Shown here: in pieces, positions 50,767 through 61,830 of the stretch
Position numbering within the stretch: position 1 is the first letter of the stretch
Layout of the letters: every line of letters starts with the position of its first letter
NCBI GenBank assembly: GCA_036785705.1
Contig: JAWUZG010000036.1
Span: 11,775,501 to 11,839,500, forward strand
DNA: 64,000 nt
Source: Acanthornis magna
Lineage: Eukaryota > Chordata > Aves > Passeriformes > Acanthizidae
Direction: 5' to 3'
The notes under the pieces: generated by a model
Database searches by the model: none
What the model was told of the DNA's origin: nothing
The model's input: the letters and a program-made list of their open reading frames with translations, nothing else
Position numbers and translations under genes: made by a program

Positions 50767-53700
50767 GAAAACATTACCCACCTCTCTTTGTGGAACTGAA
50801 CAGTTTCTCATCCTACTTGCTCAGTCAGAGAAATATACTGTTAAAAATTCTGTATGGATTGATTCGGACATGGTTTGTGGAAGGAGAGGTAACACCCAGA
50901 TGTGAGGTTCTCAGCCACTTCCTCACATTGCTTAAGAAAATATATTCACTGTAAAGCACAGAACATTTCATAAACATGGAAGTGATAACAACCTCATATT
51001 TTACTGGCACTACATAAGTCTTCTGTGTGGTTGGCACCAGACGCTAGAAGAAGCTCGTGAATTATTTCCATCTCGAGATGAAGTACCACAGCCAATCCCT
51101 TTCCCACCAGCAGGAAGAGTTGATGTGTATCAGCAGCTTTTCAAGTTTAATAAATTTGGTGATTAACAGCAGTGATTCCTCAGGGTAAGGCTTGCTGGTG
51201 CTGTTTTGTGTTAAGCAGAGGCATCTCTGGCCAGCACTGTCAGTCATGCTGCCTGCCCGCTGCAGCTCTTAAATGCCAGCTGTTGAGGAAACCTCATTGC
51301 AGCTTTTTTTTTCCCTACAGGAAAAAGGTAAACATTACTTAAATGTCACAATATAATGCTCTGCTCTCTGACTATGGTGAATATCAAGTGCTTTAGCTGG
51401 GGATCTGATGAAAATCAGGGGTTTCTGATAACTATGGCATTTTGTTATCCAGGCCCTTCCCTTGCCATGGAGTGCTCATCCCTGGGCTGCATGGCACAAA
51501 GGCACCTATCTCCTCTGCTCTTATGATGAATGCAGAAACAACTGTGGAGCCTCTGCTTTACAAATAAAATAATTCAGAAATAAACAGAGACTAAATCTCC
51601 AAGTCACAGTAATGCCCTGGAATCAGGTTAGAAAGAGAACATTGCTATTACTTTCCTTTCACTGCTAATTAGCTAAAGGGAGCCGGAAATGTCCATGCCA
51701 CTGAACCAGAAATAGCAGGCATTACAATTTTATTTTGAAACATTTTTTTCCTTACATATCTCTATGTGTAGAATGTTGTCACTTTTCAGATGCTAAAATT
51801 GAACTAGTGGCTGCCTCCTATAATATTTCATAAATTACCACAGGATCATGAATCTTCACTGCTCTTACAAAGTTTAAAAGTTCAATTTTTACAGATCACT
51901 CAGCAAGAGGGGAAAAAAAAAGAAATTATATTTCAGCTGAAACTATAGGAAATTTTGACTGAAGTGAACTGCATCCCTTTTAATTTTACAGCTGCCGAAA
52001 ACTTGTAAAACCACTTATTTTTGGCCCTATACTGGGCTCTTAAATTCTTGTTTTGTGAGATCTGCATGAAAAAGGCATGCCTTTCCTGAGCAAGGTGGCC
52101 TGGAGAGGTGATGCAAGCAGAGCTGGTGCAGCAGGCGAAGGCTGAAGCTCGTGACATGAGTACCCAAGGGCAGCTATCGAGCCCCACGCAGCGCAGCACA
52201 AATGGACAAACCCCTGCAGAGCTGCTGCACCCTGTAAGCTTTGGATGTGGGCTCTGTGTGCTTCGGCTTCTGAGTAGGACTGCTGCATTTGGACTTAGCA
52301 GAAGTAACAAACCTCTGCAGTTAGAGCACCCACACAATCCAAAAGCATCGAGATGCAGAATTCACCCACAGGGGCTTTGTCTGGCAAATGGGAGTTTCAG
52401 GGAGAACCTCATGTTATTCTGGAGATACTGCACACCCAAGCAGGAGACAGGATACGGCCATTTGATGCCTTCCTGATCTGGATTTACAAGGCGATTGCTG
52501 AAGCCAACAATGTATAATTAGCGGTATATTCTATTTTATGAGAGAAAAACAATGCAGGGCAAATCTTATGCTGAGAAGGTAAAGGCTAAAGGAATTGCCT
52601 TAGGGGCTTTTGAGCATATGTATTTCATAGCCTGGTGAGAATGTCTACATTTATCTAGTACAACACATACAAGATGCCAATGACACGAATAAAAGAGTGA
52701 GGGTTAACCGGAAGCTGACTTGTAAAAAACAAATAACAAGAAGAACCAGAGGAAGCAAGCAGTAAAACCTCAGATAATAATGACAGGCTTTAGCTGCAAG
52801 ATGGATATCAAGACCAAGGACTTTAACCCTTCCTAAATTAGAGATTTTTTGGATGTATGGTTGTATTTCAGGCACAATTCTATTTATAAATAACAAAAAG
52901 GTCTTCATGCAACCTGCCAATTTATGCAGATGGACAAAGACAGCTTTGGAGACTTAATAAAGGCTTTTTTTGTTTTACAATACTACATCTGTTTTAGATA
53001 ATGCAGGAATGCTGTTTAATAAGATCTTTCATATATGCTTCCCATTAAGTATCTCTCCATAATCACTTCAGATGCTCATATTAGCAAAATTGAGCTATAC
53101 AAATGATACAATGACAAGAGTCAGATCTGAGCAACGACATAAACCAGTAAAGCAGATGCCATCTGTAGAAATGCCCTGGTCAACAAACTAATAAAATTTT
53201 CTTTTCTTCCCCTTTGATAAAGGCTACATTTTATTAAGGAAGCCCCTTCTGACAAGCTGTGTTAATACAGTTACATGATGTTTCTGAGAAACTAATAAGA
53301 GAAATGTCTGGAAATAGATTAGATCTCCTCTTTGATTTAAAAACAGAGTGAGGTTTGAAATAAGACCATTTAAAAATAGATTCAGCCTCTGACTTGCCAT
53401 TGTGAATAACTCAAAACTAATTTTTTTACTAAAATCTGAAAGCTCAGCCAGAGTTTTGACAAGCCTCCAAAACCAAGTGTCCTTTCATGTCTGGTGTCAC
53501 AGTAATTCTTAACAGCATTCAAGATTTCATCTGATTTTATTATTTGGAAGAACACAGAAGAGTAAAATTTAGAATGAATCTCAACTGATATAAGCCCATG
53601 TAATCTCTTTTACAACAGTTTACTCAAGAAGAGTATGTGCCCATTTAAAATTTTACTGCATCCTAAATCCAGTAATGTTCAGTTTTTACCTTCAGGACTA

Positions 53701-53939
53701 TTCTGAGTGCTGGAGTTTAAAGAGCATTAGCAGATACATTTAATTTTGCCTGTATTAAGGGCACCTACCTCCCCTGACCAATTCTTGAACAGAAAAAAAG
53801 GTAGAGGCAAACATTGCTTATGACCATCAGAAGTAGGGGTAGAAGTGGATGTCTGTCTTGCTGTCCCAGACATTGCTGCAGTTTGGTGCCACAATAATTT
53901 TCTCATTGTGCTAACTCCTTAACAGTAACAGTGCACGTT

Positions 53940-55080
53940 CAACGCCAGTTCTCAGCTCTCCATGGCTTCACAGAGGCCTTTTGTTAGAGCTGACTGCTGG
54001 AGGAAGTTGCTCAGGTCCACTGAGATCCACCACCCAGTCAGCTGTCAGACTGCCCAGCCGCCCGAGCTCACAGCGGGGGAAAAACAATCATACGTGGCTG
54101 CTCCGAGGGCATCCTGGAGCCCAGCACCAGCCGCTGGAGCACATTCCCGTTGGCTGGCAGAGCGTATTCCCTCGCGGTGCGTGGTCTCCAGCAGCTGCTG
54201 CAGCTCCTCCCAGATGGCTGGGCCGTGGGGGCTGTGGGTGGGGGTGAAGGGAGCCCTGCCCGAGTGCCAGGATCTGAGAGGAAGCGCTGCCATTCACACA
54301 GCCCAGCTTGGCCCCAGCCTTGCCAGAACATTTGGCACACGGTGACAGTGCAGCCTCTGTTTGTGTCAGTGGCTCTTTCAGCCAGCGAGCGTTTGGAAAG
54401 CCAGCGTGCTTGAGAGGCAGTCACTTTAGCTGGGGGAGGTCGGGTGTCCTGTCAGGGGAAATTCCCTCATCCCCACAGTCATTTGCAGGCATCGTGGTCC
54501 AGGCGCTGAGTTGGCAATGCTTTGGATCGCCTTAGAACACCTGAGTCTTCCTCATGTGGGACTCACGCGGAAGAAGCAAGGCAGGACAAACGTCTGCTTG
54601 TGTGTGCCCAGGCGTGTTTATGAAAGATAAATTGCATGGGAAAGGCCACGAAGTCTGTGAAACCACGGATTTTAAATGTAAAAATGTAAAAACCCAAAAA
54701 GTCAAAACTGAACATGGACAGTGTGGAAGAGCCGAGACCATTGCAATGAGAGCCTGAAGGGAGCTTGTTGTGTGATCTCACAGCCTTTTGCAGACCATAC
54801 CAGCACCGCTCTGATGGTTCCACTTGTCACTCTCCATCCTAGGCATCCAGCTCCTTTTGCCCACGGGGCAGCAGCTGCGAGCACAGCCCTGGGGTGCTGC
54901 CAGGATGCCCTGGGAGCAGTGGCTGCTGACGGTGCCTTCCCAGTCCCCATGGTCCCACGTGTGCTTGGCAGCTCGGTGTGCACTGGGTCCTGCCAGCGGG
55001 GCAGGAATGTGCTGGCTGGTGGAGCTGGGAGCACTGGGAGGCCCAGAGCCTGTCACTAGGGCAATCTCCTCCATGGAGGA
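53940..55080. other. GC-rich patch with moderate CpG content, function unknown
   Basis: GC rises clearly here and I count roughly 19 CpG in about 355 bp (54055-54410), above the local background but well below the islands at 10,975 and 58,965. Frames of 100-127 codons are open on both strands throughout, the expected effect of GC richness. No domain, splice pattern or repeat family is recognisable. It may be a weak CpG island, an exon of a non-coding transcript or an old repeat. Confidence 0.35.
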
Positions 55081-58000
55081 AGTCAGCAGAAATCAGCAGT
55101 GCTCTGGCAGGAGCATGGTGCTTTTGTTCTCCTCTGCAGTGAAGGACCTTGTGCAATGAAGATAATCATTAAAGAACTCTTATTGCATCCTTAATGCATT
55201 CATATTTCATTATATTCTGAGAGTCTGAGGCAGTACTGTGGCATAACATCAAAACAGCCCGCTCTGAAGTATTTTCCTATGGGTTTTACTGATCATAAAA
55301 TGGAGAGATTTCAGAAGTGTTACACAAACCATTTTTTGCTCTATTCTAGACTTAGCTACCTTACCTGCTATTACAATTTTCTTAGATTCTGTGAGAAAGC
55401 AACAGGTGAGAAGGTTTTTTTATGAAAATCCATTCCCACCTTTTTGATTAAACAGCAAATGTTTAATGTCCTCTGTTGCTGCACTAATAAAACTCCTTAA
55501 AAACCAAACCCCCAATCCTTATCTGCAGATTGATTTCCTGATGCACAGAGACCCCTTGTATCACAGTTTGCTGTCCTCACCACAGTGATGTCTGTGGTTG
55601 GGTGAAGCAGCAGGTCCCCAGTCCGACAGTGGAGCTGCTACTATGAAATAAAAGGTCCTGTCTTTTCTGTTTCTTACTGTCTGCCATCACTTGGCATTGC
55701 TCCAGCTGGATGCCACAGGAGGCAGCTACGTTTTCTTCTCCTTCTTCCTAAATGTGGCCATAACCAAAGTGGTGGTGATGGAGACATGTCTGAGGAGGAC
55801 AAAGGGAGCACAGGGAAGCCTCCAACCTCTCTGCCTAACAGGAGGTGAAGAGTTGCTGGCCAGTTGAACAGTCTTAAAGTCTCCATCAGACTTCAAACTT
55901 GCCCCTCTGCTGTAACAAATGGCTATATATACCCTGGGATGGAAATCAAACCCAAGGATGAATGTTGGGGTAGGAGTGGAGAAGCAGAGGTTGACATTGC
56001 AGGAAGCAAAGCCTTGATCATCTCTGATCTTTAAGTTTCTTTTGAACATCACTAAAGAGATGAACTATTTATCTCCTGTATAAATCCCTCTTCCTACCTG
56101 TAAGTCCCTGGCTGTGTTGAGTTGGCCATCATGGTGATAAGCAGGTGATGCAGCCCTGGCTGCCCCTGGCAGTGGAGTTCCTGCATGTGGTTTCAATCCT
56201 ACAGGAAAATAATCATTATTGCGAGCATCCCACACACAGGCATACACAGGCATATCACAAGCAGCATGATGTCATGTTCAGTTCCTGCAAACTGTTAGTG
56301 TTGCCGTAGATTCTCATATGGTGGACTGCAATAAATTCATTTTTTCTTATTAAAAAGTCAAGGGAATAAAACATGCTTTCTCTGATTAACAAAGAAACCA
56401 GATGTTCAGAATAATTATTGAGGCACAAGCAAATTCAAAGCCAAATAAAGCAAGTACGTCTGGATATAGTCTCTTCAAGATCTGTTTTCTCTCCCTTCAG
56501 TCTCTCAGCATGAAAAAATAAAAATCTTGCTGAGTGGTAACACAAAAGTTGATGATTAATTGTATAACTTTCTCTCTGGGGCATTTAATTTCTGGGAATC
56601 ATGTCACACACAGTCCTCACCGGGCTGTAAGAATACCCATATATGCAGTAAAATATAAAGATTTCTCCCTGCATTCAACCCTTCTTATGATCTAAATAAT
56701 GTCAAGGGCTCAATTGTGCTTCCTTATGCAGAGTTTAAGCACCATATTTGAAGGACATTATTGGCTACATTTTCAACCTGAAAGGCAGAGAGTCGTGAAG
56801 GACATGGCAAACGTACTCATGACAACATTGAATGGGCTATAACTTTGAGTGAAGATTTGTTAATTAAGTTTTTGAGACATGCAAGTGTTTGGTGAACAAT
56901 GTGCTCATTTGTATATGCAAACATGGTAACTGGGCTTCCACAAATAGAGAATTTCTTGAACATATAGTTGTGTATAGGCCTTATAGAACAATTAGTTCTT
57001 CTGTTCAGTAATCAACACAAGGCAAGCACTAATTCCTCAGGGTGTTGGTTTGTGCTTTTCACACAATGAAAATATATTCACCTTTCTAAGTCCAGGGGCC
57101 TTTCCAGAAAGAAAATTCAGCCGTATTATCAGTTTGGGGGTATACAACTGGTCAGACCTTGATAATGTTTTAGTACATACCTTCCTTGGCAAACCAATTG
57201 AGCGTGCACTGCACACTGCAATGCACACAGATGCACATACATTGCACAGCACTGTTGCACAGAAAGGTGCTCATTTTAAACTAGAAATACTTTCTTCTTG
57301 TGAGCTTGGTTTTGGTCTGGTTTTGTTTTGTTGGCTTTGCCCCTAAAGGATAAATTAGGAATACAAGTAATTTACAGAAGATGTCCAGGATGTAGACTTC
57401 AAAAAGCAGCAAGATTCATTATACCAGTATCTACTGATGTTGAGCATTCACTTCTTAATAATGAAGTCTTCAAATCAAACACTACTGACACAATGACACA
57501 CTTGAATTTAGTGACTTGACTGAACAGAAGATACGGATCATTTCCTTCATTCTTTTGTCCAGTATATTAACTTTGATCTCTATATATGGGCAATTCTCAT
57601 TACACTACACTTTTCTTAAATCATGTATATATTTTGGGCTATTCACTCTGTATACCACCAAAAAAGGGGGCTGTTCAGCTGCATATGGATACTTTTACCC
57701 TAAAGTAGGTCAGGACAAACTGTGATTTCCTTTGTATATCACAACTGAAATCTTATCACAAATTATTTTTTATTAATCTCAAATACAAAATATATTGCAG
57801 CAGAAGTAAAAGCCAAGCTGACATCTTTGATGGATCTCCATTCTTAAATAAAGTACAAAGAGATTTTTGTTTTACAGTTCCATACCCTTTCTCAAGTTGC
57901 AGAGATGAACTGAGTTTTCCAAGTTTTGAAAGCGGAAGTAAGTTGCAGGCATATCACTCACAAGCTGGAAGAAAGCTTGACCAAACTGTGGAGTCCCAGT

Positions 58001-58964
58001 TTTGGGGCACTAAGGATGTGCTTTCTCCTTGTGTGCAGCTTTATACAGTGCTAAAAGCAGCAGCAGTGTCAGTACAGCCATGATTACTCTGCCATACTCG
58101 GTAGCACTCCCTGCCTCTATGCTGCGGCTTGTTTTTGGTACACAGAATATTTTAACTGCAGCTAGGCCACCCCAATCTCGGGAGGAAATCTTTCATCCTA
58201 GCTGGCTCAGTGTAGAGCAAGTTCTGCAGGAAAGGCATGGACCAGGGATGCCTTGACCAGAGCTGACTACAGGCATGGGTGTGTGTAGAGCTGTTCCTTC
58301 CCAGTGTGACCCTTCTGTGTTGTTACTCTTCTCTTGTCTTCAACCTTCTTCCTCATCCAGTCAATTTCTGTATCCAGCCCTTAATTCTGTCACCCAGCTC
58401 CCAAGGTGGGAAGACCTGATGTTAACTAGGGCAGCCATGGTTAAGACCACGGGCAAAAGTGTGTAGAGCTGGTAGATCATGCATCGTAGTGAGCAAAACC
58501 TTGAGTAAAAGATGCTGAGATGTGCTAGGAACTACCAAACACATGTAAATTGTAGATTTGAAAGGTCTATAGCTTTGCCAAAAGGTCACAGGCTTCATAC
58601 AAAGCATTTCTGCCTTACCTCAGCAAAAACTCAAGTGATGCTCTTTCAGTTTCCGGAGTTTAAACACTTCGAGAATGTCAGTAACAGCACAATTACGTTT
58701 GGATACACTCAAAATAGTTTCCCTCAGACCGAGACTTCTAGGAGTAAAAATGTCCCGGAGTGAGGCAAAGTCCATAGCATGGAAAATTTCAGCTCAACTT
58801 TTAAAGTCTGACAAAACTATCTGCAAAAGAAAAGGGTTACCTCTGCCAAGTCATGCATCTGAAATAATTAATCCATGGAAAAACAACCTCAGGAGCTGCT
58901 GGATGCCCACGGAAGCACCGCAGTACCCAACACGCTATTCCCCTGGGAAAGTAGGAAGAGATTA
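55081..58964. other. Intergenic, AT-rich, no gene recognised
   Basis: About 3.9 kb of AT-rich, repeat-poor DNA. It includes an octamer-like ATATGCAAAC near 56.9 kb in quiet sequence, which alone proves nothing. No exon or RNA gene could be supported. Confidence 0.6.
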
Positions 58965-59330
58965 GGCGAGCCGCCAGAACCCAGGCAGAACCCGCAGCAG
59001 GGTTAACACACCCTTTCCTGTTTCCTCCCTTTTTCCCCGCGGGAGGAGCGGCGCGGGCTCGGGCCGCGGCCAGCAGAGGTCAGCGCGGCCCCGGCGCGGC
59101 CCCGGCGCGGCCCCGGCGCGGCCCCGGCGCGGCCCCGGCGCGGCCCCGGCGCGGCCCCGGCGCGGCCCCGGCGCGGCCCCGGCGCGGCCCCGGCGCAGGG
59201 AGGGCGATCCGCGGCCGCTCCGCCCGGCGCAGCACCGCTCCCGGGGAGGTGGGCCCGCCTGGGCAGGGAGCTCTCCGTGCCCTCGGGGCCGGGGTGGGGT
59301 TAATGCTCTGCCTCCTGTCGAAGGGTCTCT
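58965..59330. promoter_or_regulatory. Orphan CpG island
   Basis: A 350-bp block of very high GC and CpG content in AT-rich surroundings, containing the 11-bp minisatellite at 59083-59196. It also has flanking GC-box-like motifs (CTCCGCCCGG, GGGGTGGGGTT) and a CCGCGGCC run. It lies about 48 kb from the ANKRD55 promoter and no known gene begins beside it in the window. CpG islands far from annotated genes often mark promoters of long non-coding RNAs or enhancers, so that is the likeliest role. Direction of any transcript cannot be told. The open frame across it on the minus strand is explained by the repeat. Confidence 0.5.
59083..59196 (+). repeat. 11-bp GC minisatellite, about 10 copies
   Basis: The unit GCGCGGCCCCG repeats about 10.4 times with no change visible. 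The minus-strand unit is GGGGCCGCGCC, so four-G runs recur every 11 bp with 7-nt spacers, a spacing that permits G-quadruplexes. Since 11 units of 3 nt equal 3 units of 11 nt, the array stays open in all frames and translates on the minus strand as repeated GRAGAAPGPRR. That explains the 215-codon open frame at 58962-59609 without needing a gene. Confidence 0.95.
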
Positions 59331-61200
59331 GCGGGTCTCAGCTACAAACCGTGGCAATCTCCGCCATGGGGAGCCTCCAAAATCTTGCCCGAGAAGGGAA
59401 GGAGTGAGGTGCAGTAACTTTTGCAGTGTCATCCAGTGGGTTAGTAGGAGAATGTCACACTTTCTGCCCTCACCTTTAGGGAACAGCCCTGTTCTTCTGT
59501 GTTGTCTGAGGGATTCAGAAAGCTTCGAGGCGAATTCTCCAATAATGCTACATTTGGCTGATGGTACATCTCCGCCAATTTTAGATAGACAGGCCTCTAC
59601 TTCAAACATGAATCTGTCACAAATCCAGTGAAATGGCTCTTTTCCTCTTTCCCACCTCTTTCCTCTTTCTTCCTCTTGCTGTTCAGGAATATTCCATTCT
59701 TGCTACCTTCCTTTGTTTGGATGGCTGTTTACTGTAAAGTCTCTCACCTCATTCAGATATGTTGCACAAAAGCAGAGGGACACCACCAGTCCCCCGACAA
59801 TTAATTTAAAAGATACAGAACAATATTCTGGGAAGGTTGTTTTCAACATGAAAGGAACACCCTTGCCCTGAATCGCTTACATTATAAGATATTCCTTCCA
59901 ATACATGTTAAATTTCAAGTTATTGCTAACCTATCTCTGTTTTGACTTGAGACAAGTTTTGGACTTTAAAGTTTAAGTTAGCCAATCTGATACACCATTT
60001 TCACTGTTAAAAGTTTTTTTTGTCCCTAATGTTTTTTTGTTGTTGATTTCTGGGAAAATAGAAAATAATATATATAACTTTCTTTTCTGTTGCAATTTGA
60101 CTGGGTATTCATTTCGATGTACTCATAAAACAGATCATAAAATAGATACCCGATTATATCAATTGCACCCTCTCAGAGCTGGGCCCTCTTCCTACAGATC
60201 TACAGAAGACACTGATTTAAGCTGCAAAAATAGTCTTAAAAAGACGTAATGTGTTAATTTTTCTGTGTTTTTCATATTTTGTGTCCCTAATATAAAAGTT
60301 ACTAAAAGCGAAGTTGTTTAAATGCAGGCTTTTCATACTCAGGATGAGATCCAGCCCTATAACCTTCAAAGGGCTTGTACAGCTTTTGTATATTGGAGAG
60401 AAAATAGAGAAGAAACTTGATCCTGGTCTATAATTGACTGCAGGGGGAGAAAATACGTGAATCCAGCAGGATCTGTAATCAAGTAAAGCGGCAAACTGAG
60501 CCTGAGGATTCAGAGGTCAATCCGGAGAAACTAGAAACTAAAGGATGCTTGTAAAATCAGAAGTGCTTGGCTATTGGAAGAGCATATCAAGGGGTGTAGG
60601 TGGGAAGCAGGCATTTTTCAAGATGTCTGTTTCTGCTGGGAATCTGCAGGGGACATCATTGTGCAGCTCTGGAGCTGATGGTCAGGACTGTCTGGACTCC
60701 GCAGGTTTTCATGGAGGGTGCTGTGACGCCCCACATGGTGGCCCATTGTGGGCCTTTGGATGCCACGTGAGCACGGTCTGTGCCTGTTTTTCCAGCAGAA
60801 GCCTGGGTGGGAACCCCCAAAGGTGAACATAGCGAACAGGAAACAAGAAAACATGTGGAATTAATCAGTTCCAGTGAAATGGCATTTTCTCATTAAAATG
60901 TGTTCAGTCAGGCCTATGAAGCGGAGAATTGCTGCCCTCCCTAAAATTATATCCTGGTTCTCACACAGCCAGTTTATTCAGGAAATGAAACTGGATGATG
61001 TGTTGTCCCAGCTTCCACATGAATTCCTGGTGTTTGTTTACATTTGTGGCAAGCTGGGATGGTTTCTTGACTTCATTAGAAAGCAAGAAGTAGCTCTACA
61101 GTTTTCAGTGACCCATGCTCAAATATGCTTTGCAAAAGCTTAGTTGTGAAAATATGAGTAAGATTTTTTGTTGAAGGTAGCAAGTACAATTACACTCTCC

Positions 61201-61236
61201 AGCAGCTGTATCACTTCTTCAGCAGCTGTATCATTT
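61201..61236 (+). repeat. Short 20-bp tandem duplication
   Basis: AGCAGCTGTATCACTTCTTC is followed at once by AGCAGCTGTATCATTT, giving two near-identical copies with CAGCTG (E-box) at each. Confidence 0.85.
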
Positions 61237-61778
61237 AAATAAGCTTTTAGCACACTTTCTGCATTCAGAGTTAAATATTCAGGTCAGAGATTTGCCAGTT
61301 TGACCCTTACTTCAGTGAAAACAGAGCATATTTGTCTGTTATTAATCCACACACATTTTACTATCAAAATCAGTACGGAAAGCAAGATAAACTGTGTGTG
61401 CAAAATAGCTGGATTAATTGTGGTTATATGGTGACTTGGTTAGTGGAAGTGAACCAATTGCTTAAATAAAATACAGCAGTTCAGAAGGAGAATTTCCACA
61501 GAAGACCAGAATTTATTTTCCAACAAGTGCAACATATGAAGTAAATTTTAAATAAGGGATCTGCAAACTGCTAAGGAAGAAAATATGACTTTGAAGGATC
61601 TGCATGATTCTAAGAGATACGTTTCAAACAGATTTGAATCATGGTTTTTGAACTTATTTTTCTTGCGTATTAAAATCTTCTCCTAGTTTTATGTTAGACT
61701 AATGTGAAAGTAATCCATGCCATATTTCTATTCCAAACAGCAGCATAAACCTGAAACTTCACACCCAAGATATCTCAT

Positions 61779-61830
61779 ATATCATCGAATCACAGAACTG
61801 CTAAGGGAAAGGATCTTGTTGCAGAATATG
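61779..61830 (-). mobile_element. Possible CR1 tail remnant
   Basis: The plus strand ATCATCGAATCACAGAACTG followed by CTAAGGGAAAGGATCTTG resembles the inverted CR1 terminus (TCATAGAATCACAGAATGG... GGAAAGGACCTT). Similarity fades to the right within about 50 bp, so this is at most an old short fragment. Confidence 0.45.

Larger units (their letters stand above)
38111..53939. other. Intergenic, no gene recognised
   Basis: Nearly 16 kb without a supported gene. It has several minor simple repeats (44333, 44971, 47321, 50751) and no clear transposon. The interval 45.9-48.3 kb lacks even moderate reading frames. A patch at 52.1-52.5 kb with a 122-codon plus frame and a 134-codon minus frame shows no known domain. 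Confidence 0.6.

Noticed and set aside
53962..55159. Many 100-127-codon frames on both strands
   Set aside because: GC-driven lack of stop codons. No frame stands out by motif or structure.
58962..59609. 215-codon minus-strand open frame, the longest in the window
   Set aside because: Its length comes from the 11-bp minisatellite and GC-rich flanks, which suppress stop codons. It has no domain and no homologue I know, and it is low-complexity Arg/Gly/Ala/Pro over much of its length.
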